Part shown: piece after piece, positions 1-7,176 of the stretch
Layout of the letters: each line of letters begins with the position of its first letter
Numbering within the stretch: the stretch's first letter is position 1
NCBI GenBank assembly: GCA_959020035.1
Contig: CAUEQX010000002.1
Location: 1-42,380, forward strand
Reading direction: 5' to 3'
DNA: 42,380 bases
Origin: an uncultured Collinsella sp.
Lineage (GTDB): Bacteria; Actinomycetota; Coriobacteriia; Coriobacteriales; Coriobacteriaceae
The notes under the pieces: model-generated
The model's database searches: none
Told to the model about the DNA's origin: nothing
Seen by the model: only the letters and a program-made list of their open reading frames with translations
Position numbers and translations under genes: made by a program

Positions 1-59
1 CGCAGGGGGCGCTGACGCGGCCCTCCCTCTTACACCACAAAAATTCACGCCATCTCATT

Positions 60-323
60 GGGAAACGGCGTCCCACTTTGAGGGCTGATTGTGGGATGCA
101 TTTTCCGGTTTTGCTCTCATTGGGAAAATGCATCCCGTTTCTTGACCGAATAATGGGACGCAATTTCCCGTTGGAGCGCCTTTGGGAAAGTGTGTCCCAC
201 TTCGACCGCCCAGAGTGGGATGCACTTTCCGCAAAGCACCTCAACGGGAAACTACGTCCCATTCCAAAGGCAAATTCCGGGACGCACTTTCCGAAACCCC
301 GCCCATCCGGAAAGCCCGTCCCA
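60..323. repeat. Phased array of nine alternating inverted ~15-bp repeats
   Basis: Nine related units alternate in orientation: 60-75, 92-106, 122-136, 154-169, 184-199, 216-230, 246-261, 279-292 and 309-323. Odd units read GGGAAAnnnnGTCCCA-like; even units are the reverse complement, TGGGAYGCAnTTTCC-like. Ends are conserved and the middle four or five bases vary. Centre-to-centre spacing is 30-32.5 bp throughout, near three helical turns. The units at 92-106 and 122-136 are complementary over 14 bases. Intervening 14-17 bases are unrelated to each other. The alternating layout resembles BIME/REP clusters; function unknown. Confidence 0.85.
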
Positions 324-416
324 CTCTGAATACATCCAGCGAACATATGCGAGCGTGTTGTCCAGAACGGCCTCGTCATCGGGGTGATGGAAAATATCGT
401 CCCAGACGCTTGCCAT
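252..416 (-). CDS. Doubtful small ORF running into the repeat array
   Basis: An open frame of 54 codons starts at an ATG at 416 and reads MASVWDDIFHHPDDEAVLD and so on; its first ~30 residues look protein-like (acidic, aromatic). The C-terminal part is encoded by array units 7-9, so the frame either ends in repeat DNA or is the 5' remnant of a gene cut by the array. No good ribosome binding site precedes the ATG, and it lies just past the terminator of the flavodoxin gene on the same strand. I do not recognise a family. It may be a pseudogene fragment or chance. Confidence 0.25.
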   Translation of the reverse strand: MASVWDDIFHHPDDEAVLDNTLAYVRWMYSEWDGLSGWAGFRKVRPGICLWNGT

Positions 417-436
417 CGTTGCGCCCACGAGTGTCA

Positions 437-465
437 AGAAAAAAGCCTCGAGGATTTCGAGGCTT
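437..465 (-). terminator. Rho-independent terminator of the flavodoxin-like gene
   Basis: On the minus strand AAAGCCTCG and CGAGGCTTT form a hairpin around a seven-base loop (442-465), followed by a run of T. It lies about 45 bases past the stop codon at 510. Confidence 0.8.
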
Positions 466-509
466 TCACCATTTGTATTGTTTTGCACGAAGGACCGCGA
501 ACGGCGAAG

Positions 510-1061
510 CTACTCTCCCAGCACGGCCTTCTTGGCGGCTGCAGCCATGTTATCCAGATCCTCCTTGGTGGGGTGATCCTTTGCGGCAACCCAGTTGTCG
601 AGCAGCATCTTAAATCGGGCGTTGTCGGGATCTTGCTCGAGCATGGCCTCGTAGCGCTGCTTGACCGCGGGGCCCATCTTGCCCTGGCACATCGCCCAGC
701 CCGCAAGCTCGGCATCCCCAGCCAAATTGGAAGTTACGCGGTCGATAATCTGCTGATAGTAGCTCTGGTCGGCCCAAAAGCCGCAGGTGCCAAACAGGAA
801 CACGCGCTTACCGTGCAAGGCGGAGAGCAACGCCGCGACCGAAGGCGTGCACGCGCCCTTGTCGCACCAAAAACCGACGAGCACCGTGTCGGCCGCGCAG
901 GCGCCCTGCGCCTCGAGCGCGACCTGATCTGCATCCGCATCGTCGCTCAACGCCGCGGCATGGACAAACTCAACACCCGCAGCCTGCAGAGCGCGCTTGA
1001 TCGCGCCCGAAACCATCCTGGTATTACCGCTCTTGCTGTTAACCACCAGAGAGCACGTCAT
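510..1061 (-). CDS. Flavodoxin-like protein (Flavodoxin_3 / BilS-like)
   Basis: Predicted 183-residue FMN-binding flavodoxin-fold protein, a small cytosolic electron carrier. The N-terminus TCSLVVNSKSGNTRMV matches the phosphate-binding loop (SKSGNT) of flavodoxins; VGFWCDKGACTPS and KRVFLFGTCGFWAD match the FMN loops typical of the group that includes BilS, the small flavodoxin paired with bilirubin reductase BilR. No BilR-like reductase is nearby, so its partner is unknown. An ATG at 1061 has GAGG ten bases upstream; an in-frame GTG at 1067 is the alternative. It is monocistronic with its own terminator. A TTAGTACTAA palindrome in the upstream DNA near 1115-1135 could be a regulator site, but this is weak. 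Confidence 0.75.
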   Translation of the reverse strand: MTCSLVVNSKSGNTRMVSGAIKRALQAAGVEFVHAAALSDDADADQVALEAQGACAADTVLVGFWCDKGACTPSVAALLSALHGKRVFLFGTCGFWADQSYYQQIIDRVTSNLAGDAELAGWAMCQGKMGPAVKQRYEAMLEQDPDNARFKMLLDNWVAAKDHPTKEDLDNMAAAAKKAVLGE

Positions 1062-1158
1062 AGTCACGTTGCCTCGTTTCCCCCAAAAACTAAAGCCACT
1101 AATGCAATTTATTAGATGACTATCTTAGTACTAACGTGACAGATGTACAGAGCCGCCC

Positions 1159-1269
1159 AGTAGTCTTTTTGGGACGGGGCTTTTTTAGCTACCCCAAGCC
1201 CCAAAGCACCCCGTGGCCATTTGACTGTATGGGGGGTAGCTAAAAAAGCCCCGTCCCAAAAAGACTACT
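1159..1269. repeat. Perfect 37-bp inverted repeat with 37-bp loop
   Basis: The arms at 1159-1195 and 1233-1269 are exact reverse complements over 37 bases. Each contains TTTTTGGGACGGGGC followed by six T. The element lies between the flavodoxin gene (start side) and the end of the ABC exporter operon. Both strands read GGGGC then a T run, so it could also terminate transcription. A diverged copy lies at 6773-6866. Confidence 0.85.
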
Positions 1270-1279
1270 TTGCGCTACG

Positions 1280-3139
1280 TTATTGGGCAAACTGGCTGCG
1301 ATAGAGTTCGGCGTAGAAGCCGCCTGCCGCTAGCAGCTCGTCGTGCGTGCCGCGCTCGATAATCTGCCCGTCGCGCATCACCAGAATGCAGTCGGCGTTG
1401 CGGACGGTGCTCAGGCGGTGCGCCACGACAAAGCTTGTGCGACCGGCCATGAGCTCGTCGAATGCCGCCTGCACCTGCAGCTCGGTGCGGGTATCGATAC
1501 TCGAGGTCGCCTCGTCCAGCAGCAAGATAGCCGGGTCGGTGAGCATGACGCGCGCAATGCACAGCAGCTGCTTTTGGCCCTGGCTAAACGTGCCGCCGTC
1601 CTCGCCGATGACCGTATCGTAGCCGCCTGGCAGCTGCACGATAAACTTGTGCGCGTGCGCGTGCTTGGCAGCTTCGATAACCTGCTCGCGCGTAGCGTCG
1701 GGACAGCCGTAGGCGATGTTTTCGGCCACGGTGCCCTCGAACAACCAGGTATCTTGCAGCACCATGCCAAAGGCGCGGCGCAGGCTTGCGCGCGTGTAGC
1801 CACGCGAAGACCGGCCATCGACTGCGATGCGACCGGCATCGATATCGTAGAATCGCAGCAGCAAATTGATGAGCGTCGTCTTGCCGCAGCCCGTAGGGCC
1901 AACGAGGGCAAAGCGCATGCCGGGCTTGGCCTCGATGCAGATATCCTGCAGCAGCTTGCGGTCGGGCACGTAGCTAAAGTCCACATGCTCAAAGGTCACC
2001 TCACCCTGCGGGGCGGCAAGTTCCACGGCATCCGCCGCATCGGGCTCCTGCTCGCGCGCATCGAGCAGCGCAAACATACGGCGCGCCGAGGCATACGCCG
2101 TCTGGATCTGCGTAATGACGTTGGTGACCTCGTTGAACGGCTTGGTGTACTGGTTGGCATAGGACAGGAAAATCTGCACGCCGCCCACCGTGAGCGCAGC
2201 GGGCACGCCCGTGATCACGCCCACGCAGCCAATCACGGCGACCACGGCATAGATGATGTTGTTGATAAAGCGCGTACCGGGGTTGGAAAGCGAGCCCATA
2301 AACTGTGCGCGTTCACCTGCCGTATAGAGCTCGGCGTTGAGGGCGTCGAAGCGCGCTTGGGCGTTCGGGCCGTAGGCAAACGCATCCACCAGTTTTTGCT
2401 CGCCCACATACTCCTCGATATGGCCACCGAGCTGCCCTTGAATACGCTGCTGTGCCGTAAAGCTTTTGTTGGAGAGCTTGGCGATAGCACCGGCTGCAAA
2501 AATGGAAAGCGGCGTGACGAGTACCACCACGAGCGTCATGGTCAGGTTGATGGAAAGCATAAACGCGAGCGTGCCCACGATGGTAATAACACCGGTGAAG
2601 AGCTGCGTGAAGCCCTGCAGCAGACCGTCGCCCACCTGGTCGACGTCGTTGACCACGCGGCTCATGAGGTCGCCGTGGGCATGGCTGTCGATAAAGCTGA
2701 GCGGCATGCGGCTGAGCTTATCGCTCGCCTCCACGCGCATGTCGCGCACCGTTTCGTAGGACAGGCGGTTGACGCAGTAGCCCTGCAGCCACTGGAAGGC
2801 CGCGGCACCTACCACGACGAGCGCGAGTTTGGTAACGAGCGGCAGCAGCGCGTCGAAGTCCACCTGCCCGGCGGCGGCGATCAGGTCGATGCCCTCGCCG
2901 ATAAGGATAGGCGTGTAGAGCTGCAGAATCACGGAGATGGCGGCACTCACAAACGACGCAACAAACGAAATGCGATGCGGACGAACGTAGCCCATCAGAC
3001 GGCGAGTCACCGCACCCACGGGATAGCGCTCGGGGTCGCCGGGCTGGCGCGGACCGTCGCCCAGGTCGTTGAGGCTATCGTTACCGGACACGTTGGCCGT
3101 CATCGTGGCGACCGAACCGGAGGAAGTGTACGGATTCAT
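1280..3139 (-). CDS. ABC exporter subunit with canonical ATPase residues, pair 1
   Basis: A 619-residue half-transporter: type I exporter membrane domain (about 45-350, six helices) and ATPase domain. Walker A GPTGCGKT is at 414-421, Walker B ILLLDE with the catalytic Glu at 538-543, and the switch His at 574 (VAHRLST). The signature loop is FSQGQ (518-522) rather than SGGQ, a deviation typical of heterodimeric exporters with one degenerate ATP site. It begins directly after the stop of the upstream partner (TAA then ATG), with GGAGGG in the partner's 3' end, so the two are co-translated and surely pair. Substrate unknown; multidrug or peptide/lipid export is likely for this family (TM287/288, BmrCD, LmrCD). 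Confidence 0.9.
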   Translation of the reverse strand: MNPYTSSGSVATMTANVSGNDSLNDLGDGPRQPGDPERYPVGAVTRRLMGYVRPHRISFVASFVSAAISVILQLYTPILIGEGIDLIAAAGQVDFDALLPLVTKLALVVVGAAAFQWLQGYCVNRLSYETVRDMRVEASDKLSRMPLSFIDSHAHGDLMSRVVNDVDQVGDGLLQGFTQLFTGVITIVGTLAFMLSINLTMTLVVVLVTPLSIFAAGAIAKLSNKSFTAQQRIQGQLGGHIEEYVGEQKLVDAFAYGPNAQARFDALNAELYTAGERAQFMGSLSNPGTRFINNIIYAVVAVIGCVGVITGVPAALTVGGVQIFLSYANQYTKPFNEVTNVITQIQTAYASARRMFALLDAREQEPDAADAVELAAPQGEVTFEHVDFSYVPDRKLLQDICIEAKPGMRFALVGPTGCGKTTLINLLLRFYDIDAGRIAVDGRSSRGYTRASLRRAFGMVLQDTWLFEGTVAENIAYGCPDATREQVIEAAKHAHAHKFIVQLPGGYDTVIGEDGGTFSQGQKQLLCIARVMLTDPAILLLDEATSSIDTRTELQVQAAFDELMAGRTSFVVAHRLSTVRNADCILVMRDGQIIERGTHDELLAAGGFYAELYRSQFAQ

Positions 3140-4996
3140 TTAGCAGCCCTCCTTTGCGCAGACGGATGCGGAGGCGATCGGGGTGGACGCGGGCGTCGTA
3201 CTCCCCTGCTGGCCCTCGAGCTCCTCGCGGCGCAGCTGCGACTGGCAAATCTCGCGATAGAGCTGACAGGCCGCGTACAGCTCATCGTGCGTGCCCAGGC
3301 CCGCGACCGAGCCGTGATTGAGCACGCAGATCATGTCGGCGTCGCGCACGGTCGAGACGCGCTGGCTCACAATGACCGTAGTCAGCGGCAGACCGCCCTC
3401 GGCGGCACCGCGCACGCTGCGCTCGCGAATGGCATGACGAAGCGCCGCATCGGTCTTAAAGTCGAGCGCCGAGGCAGAGTCATCCATGATTAGGACCTGC
3501 GGAGAGCCCACCAGAGCACGTGCGATGGTCAGGCGCTGGCGCTGGCCACCGCTAAAGTTCTTGCCACCCGCCTCGACCGGCGCGTCCAGACCCTGAGGTT
3601 TTTTGCGCACGAACTCGCTCGCCTGCGCCATATCGAGCGCCGCCCAAAGCTCATCGTCGGTTGCCGCATCGTCGCGCCAGGTTAGGTTGCTGCGAATCGT
3701 GCCGCTCACGAGCGACGCGCGCTGCGGAACAGTCGCGACCACACGGCGCAGCTGATCGAGCGGCCAGGCGCGCACGTCGGCACCCATTACGCTCACGCTG
3801 CCGATGCTCGCGTCGTACAGGCGCGAGATAAGCGAGACGAGCGTGGACTTGCCGCTGCCCGTGCCGCCGATAATACCGAGCGTTTTGCCCACCGGCAGTT
3901 CCAGGGTCACATCGCTCACGGCATTTGCCGCGCCCGCGCCAAACGAAAAGCTCGCATGGTCAAAGCTCAGCGCAGGGACTGGAGCAGCGCCACCCGCCAG
4001 TTCGCTCGGCTTGGGCAGCTCGACCGGCTGGTTGCCCTCGTCGGTGATGCTCGGCACGCAATTGAGCACCTCGTTGATACGCGACGCACTGGCGCTCGCC
4101 TTGGTAAAGACCACGACCAGGTTGGCGACGTAGACGATGGAGGTAAGGGTCTGCGTCATGTAGTTCACAAACGCCATGACCTGGCCCTGCGTAAGCTCGC
4201 CCACGTTGACCTGGATGCCGCCCACCCACAGGATGGCGCACACACCAAGGTTCATCACCAAAAACGTTACGGGGTTAAGGATCGACGAGAGCTTGCCCAC
4301 CGCGATGGCGGTATGAGCCTGGTCGTCGGCGGCTTGGGCAAAGCGCTCGCGCTCGTGGTCCTCGCGCACAAACGCACGGACCACGCGGGCGCCCGAAAGC
4401 CCCTCGCGGCAAATGAGCGCGATGCGGTCGAGCTTTGCCTGCAGCTGCTTGTAATACGGAATGCAGCGCGCCATGACAAACCAAAACACCAGGCCGATAG
4501 CGGGCGTGCAAATCAAAAAGATGATGCCGAGCTTAAGGTCGATGGCAAGGGCCGCGACCATGGAGCCCACCGCTAGGAAGGGCCAGCGGATGAGCATGCG
4601 CACGCCCAGCGCCACAGCGAGCTGCACCTGGTTGACGTCGTTGGTGATACGCGTGATGAGCGACGGCGTGCCAAAACGGTCGAGTTCGGCATAGCTCAGC
4701 TTGTTGATATGCTGGTAGAGCGCGCCACGAATGTCGGTGCCCATGCCCTGCGAGGTGAGCGCCGCCATCTTTTGGCAGACGAGCGTAAACGAGATGCCGA
4801 TCACAGCCATGGCGGCAAGCAGCATACCGTAGTGGATAACGGCGTTCACGTCGTGCGCCCCAATGCCCTTATCGATCATCTGGGCAATCACCAGCGGCGT
4901 CAGCAGGTCAAAGATCACTTCGATTAGCTTGCACGCAGGGCCGATCACCATATATCGGCGAAACTTACCACCAAAACGCCTGAGCAGCTCAATCAT
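3140..4996 (-). CDS. ABC exporter subunit with degenerate ATPase residues, pair 1
   Basis: A 618-residue half-transporter, first gene of the pair. The membrane domain is followed by Walker A GGTGSGKS (about 377-384) and a canonical signature FSGGQ (481-485). Walker B reads VLIMDD, with Asp in place of the catalytic Glu, and the switch His is Gln (IVSQRVST). These are the features of the non-catalytic subunit of asymmetric exporters and complement the partner's deviant signature loop. I chose the ATG at 4996 (GGAG nine bases upstream, family-like N-terminus MIELLRRFGGKF); an in-frame GTG at 5053 would add 19 residues but has a poor ribosome site. Confidence 0.87.
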   Translation of the reverse strand: MIELLRRFGGKFRRYMVIGPACKLIEVIFDLLTPLVIAQMIDKGIGAHDVNAVIHYGMLLAAMAVIGISFTLVCQKMAALTSQGMGTDIRGALYQHINKLSYAELDRFGTPSLITRITNDVNQVQLAVALGVRMLIRWPFLAVGSMVAALAIDLKLGIIFLICTPAIGLVFWFVMARCIPYYKQLQAKLDRIALICREGLSGARVVRAFVREDHERERFAQAADDQAHTAIAVGKLSSILNPVTFLVMNLGVCAILWVGGIQVNVGELTQGQVMAFVNYMTQTLTSIVYVANLVVVFTKASASASRINEVLNCVPSITDEGNQPVELPKPSELAGGAAPVPALSFDHASFSFGAGAANAVSDVTLELPVGKTLGIIGGTGSGKSTLVSLISRLYDASIGSVSVMGADVRAWPLDQLRRVVATVPQRASLVSGTIRSNLTWRDDAATDDELWAALDMAQASEFVRKKPQGLDAPVEAGGKNFSGGQRQRLTIARALVGSPQVLIMDDSASALDFKTDAALRHAIRERSVRGAAEGGLPLTTVIVSQRVSTVRDADMICVLNHGSVAGLGTHDELYAACQLYREICQSQLRREELEGQQGSTTPASTPIASASVCAKEGC

Positions 4997-5209
4997 GTAT
5001 AGGCGCTCCCTATCATCATCCACATTCAATTCGAACCATGATAGTACCGCCACCCCAAAAGAAGCGTAAACAACTCGTCATTTCTAACGGGATTCAGTTT
5101 TCAGGGGAGGGGTATACGCGCACACCCAGCCAGTGTCGGGTCAACTAGCATGGTATATTTACATTAGTGCTACCAAGTTAGTCGCCGACCCTTGAAATGA
5201 GGTGCCGAG

Positions 5210-6277
5210 ATGAACGACATTCTCGCAAGAAGAGCAACACGAGCAACTGTGGGCATCGCCCTTTCCGCAGCACTTGTCGCGGGAATCGCCCCCGTAGCGG
5301 CGATCGCGGCAGAAACCAGTTCCCCCCCCGGTGCGGCCGTTTTGCACACGAGCGCCACCAGCGGCAATTCGGGCGCCCCGCAGACAGAAGATGCGGCCGC
5401 CGCAAAAGAAAAAGCGTATGCAGCCATGCAGGAAGCGCTCAAAAAACTCGAGGCCGCAAAAAACGCCGCAAGTCCCGAGAAAATTGCGAGATTCAATGAT
5501 GACATTGCCCGTTTTCAAGAGCTCCGCGACAAGATGGCGGCGCAAGCCGCCGAAGAGAGGGAACTCCTTCCCACCATGCAAGCGGACATCGATGCAGCCC
5601 AAGCCAAATACGACGGGGCCATCAACCGGGTAAGCGAGCTCCAGGCAGAATTAGACAAGAAACTTGAGATGCTTAAGACACTCGAAGCACTCGGCTACGA
5701 GGAGTTTGTCGAAACTGTTAAACAGCAAATAAAGCAGTTGCACAGTGAGATGATATCGGCAAAAACGCAAGTAAACTCTTGCGAAGCGGAGCTCCGCGAG
5801 TTCCAGTACCGCCTCAGAAGAGAGGAAAGACGAGTTAATGACTGTGAACGTGCTGTAGAGAAATATAAAGCCGATATCGACCGGTTCACAGCCTGGCGAG
5901 ATGCGCTCCTCGACAATTTGAAAAAAGCGCAAACGGCCTATGACGACGCCTGCAAGGCATACGAAGAGGCGAAAGCCGCGGCAGACAAGGCCGCCTCGCC
6001 CGAGATAACGAAACCGACCGAGACGACGCCTCCCTCCAACTCGGCGCAACCGGCCGAGGCAACACAGCCCGCCAGCTCGCCCGCGACCGGCAAAAATACC
6101 CCGCCAAGCTCCACCAAGCAGGCGAACTCGAGCAGCGGCAAGCAAGCAAATATGACCGCCGGCAAGCTCGCAAACACGGGCGACACAGCACCGAGCGCAA
6201 TCGCACTCGCAGCAGTCGCCGCCGCAGGCCTCGGAATAACCGCCACAGCCACACGCCGCATCAAGAACTCAAAATAG
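5210..6277 (+). CDS. Secreted coiled-coil surface protein with LAxTG sorting signal
   Basis: A 355-residue predicted surface protein. Residues 1-35 form a signal peptide (basic start, then an Ala/Val-rich core ending AAIAAETSS). Residues about 65-260 are highly charged heptad-like coiled coil rich in Lys, Glu and Ala. Residues about 265-315 are a Pro/Thr/Ser linker. The C-terminus has LANTG (320-324), a hydrophobic stretch and the basic tail TRRIKNSK, a sortase substrate layout. LAxTG is the motif used by class E sortases in Actinobacteria; no sortase lies here. An AGGTG lies just upstream of the ATG. The ligand is unknown; adhesin or wall-spanning stalk are possibilities. It has its own terminator. 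Confidence 0.85.
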   Translation: MNDILARRATRATVGIALSAALVAGIAPVAAIAAETSSPPGAAVLHTSATSGNSGAPQTEDAAAAKEKAYAAMQEALKKLEAAKNAASPEKIARFNDDIARFQELRDKMAAQAAEERELLPTMQADIDAAQAKYDGAINRVSELQAELDKKLEMLKTLEALGYEEFVETVKQQIKQLHSEMISAKTQVNSCEAELREFQYRLRREERRVNDCERAVEKYKADIDRFTAWRDALLDNLKKAQTAYDDACKAYEEAKAAADKAASPEITKPTETTPPSNSAQPAEATQPASSPATGKNTPPSSTKQANSSSGKQANMTAGKLANTGDTAPSAIALAAVAAAGLGITATATRRIKNSK

Positions 6278-6320
6278 CTGCCAGAGCATTCTGCCTTCAC
6301 CAATCCACAAGCCCAGAGAC

Positions 6321-6365
6321 AAAAAGAGGCCCGTTTCCCCAACCTAGGGAAACGAGCCTCTTTAC
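6321..6365 (+). terminator. Terminator after the LAxTG protein gene
   Basis: AGAGGCCCGTTTCCC and GGGAAACGAGCCTCT form a 15-base stem with one mismatch, followed by TTTACTT. A matching A run on the left means it may also work from the minus strand. Confidence 0.8.
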
Positions 6366-6503
6366 TTGTAAAAACAGATGGTAATGCCGCCGTCTCTTGA
6401 ACCACGCAGCCATCAATGCCCAGACAACGCCAACGAGCAGCATTCCTTAAGGGATAGATTAAATTAGATAAACGCGCCTTTACGGGTGATTTTTGGACGA
6501 CGG

Positions 6504-6598
6504 GGCCCGGCCGGCGGCGAGGTGTTTGGTAGTCGAGCGATCCCGCAGGCGAAGCCGAGGACCAGCGAGACACCAAATACCTCGCCGCCGGCCGGGCC
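6504..6598. repeat. Long inverted repeat, nested-hairpin family copy 1
   Basis: Arms 6504-6530 and 6572-6598 pair over 27 bases with one G-T pair; they are very GC-rich (GGCCCGGCCGGCGGCG...). The 41-base middle contains CCCGCAGGCGAAGCC. It lies immediately beyond the 3' end of the minus-strand SRP RNA. Layout and core resemble the elements at 10870-10994 and 37223-37373, although the arm sequences are unrelated. Confidence 0.8.
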
Positions 6599-6611
6599 AT
6601 GTCGCGGCACC

Positions 6612-6729
6612 AAAAAGCGCCCGTGCGCTCGATGGATTCGGATGCCCGACAGAGGCTCCTTATGGCTGCTTCCTTCCGGACCTGACCAGATTCGGAACAT
6701 GTCGTCATCCGAACCCATCGAACGCGCTA
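6612..6729 (-). ncRNA. ffs: Signal recognition particle RNA, small bacterial type
   Basis: On the minus strand the sequence contains GGTCAGGTCCGGAAGGAAGC, the invariant domain IV of SRP RNA with its GGAA tetraloop and asymmetric loop (about 6668-6688). It is closed by a long stem: CGATGGATTCGGATG at 6630-6644 pairs with CATCCGAACCCATCG at 6706-6720, extended by GCGC pairs on both sides. There is no Alu domain, so it is the 4.5S-like short type of about 95-100 bases. TATACC at 6738-6743 (minus strand) is a candidate -10 box, and GGGCGC then TTTTT near 6612-6620 ends it. It binds Ffh for co-translational membrane targeting. Exact ends are estimates. Confidence 0.93.
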
Positions 6730-6772
6730 GGCGCTCGGTATATCTTACCTGCTCCCGCCCGCCAGAGCAAGG

Positions 6773-6866
6773 TAGCTAATTTGGGACGGAGCTTTTTTGA
6801 CTACTTTTGCAGCCCGATTGCCAGAGCAGCCAATGAGTAGTCAAAATAGTCCCATCCCAAAATGAC
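6773..6866. repeat. Imperfect long inverted repeat, sister of 1159-1269
   Basis: The left arm around 6773-6805 (TTTGGGACGGAGCTTTTTTG) pairs with the right arm around 6834-6866 with several mismatches. It has the same elements as the perfect repeat at 1159-1269: GTAG/CTAC ends, TTTGGGACGG and a T run. It sits upstream of the SRP RNA promoter and downstream of the TadA fusion gene. Confidence 0.7.
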
Positions 6867-6894
6867 CGGCTTGGTGCCGCACCACAGAAAGGGC

Positions 6895-7155
6895 CCATCT
6901 ACTACGTTTAGGCCGCAGGGGTCAACCATAGCCGGCTTTTTCGAAAATCGGCAAGCTTTCTACCTGCGGTTTTGTTTTTGCAAATTCCGGGATGGTCGAA
7001 GGTGGCCGGTTTAACGTAGTAGATGGTCGCATTTCGTGGCAAACGGTCCGACCCAAGGCACAAGGCGGCCAACCTCGAATGGCCATTCTCGAAGTTGCGG
7101 TGGAATACGGACTGAATTGGCCCCTTAAAGGCAAAAACGCTCCGTATTTCACCGC
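6895..7155. repeat. Non-coding segment with two inverted repeats
   Basis: This stretch has no convincing gene. CCATCTACTACGTTTA at 6895-6910 pairs with 7011-7026 (15 of 16), and GCGGTGGAATACGGA at 7097-7111 pairs with 7141-7155 (14 of 15, one G-T). A 62-codon plus frame crosses it but resembles no protein. The whole segment could be a mobile palindromic element or a structured RNA. Confidence 0.55.
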
Positions 7156-7176
7156 GACTTATCGAGGGGATGGGTT

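Noticed and set aside
60..323. CRISPR array
   Set aside because: Units alternate in orientation and vary inside, spacers are only 14-17 bases, and no cas genes are present.
1343..3493. Long plus-strand open frame opposite the ABC exporter genes
   Set aside because: It is the antisense shadow of two clear ABC genes; its translation is Arg/His-rich with no domain.
3140..4996. Inactivated ABC pseudogene (Asp for Glu, Gln for His)
   Set aside because: The changes match the known non-catalytic half of heterodimeric exporters and recur in pair 2; the frame is intact.
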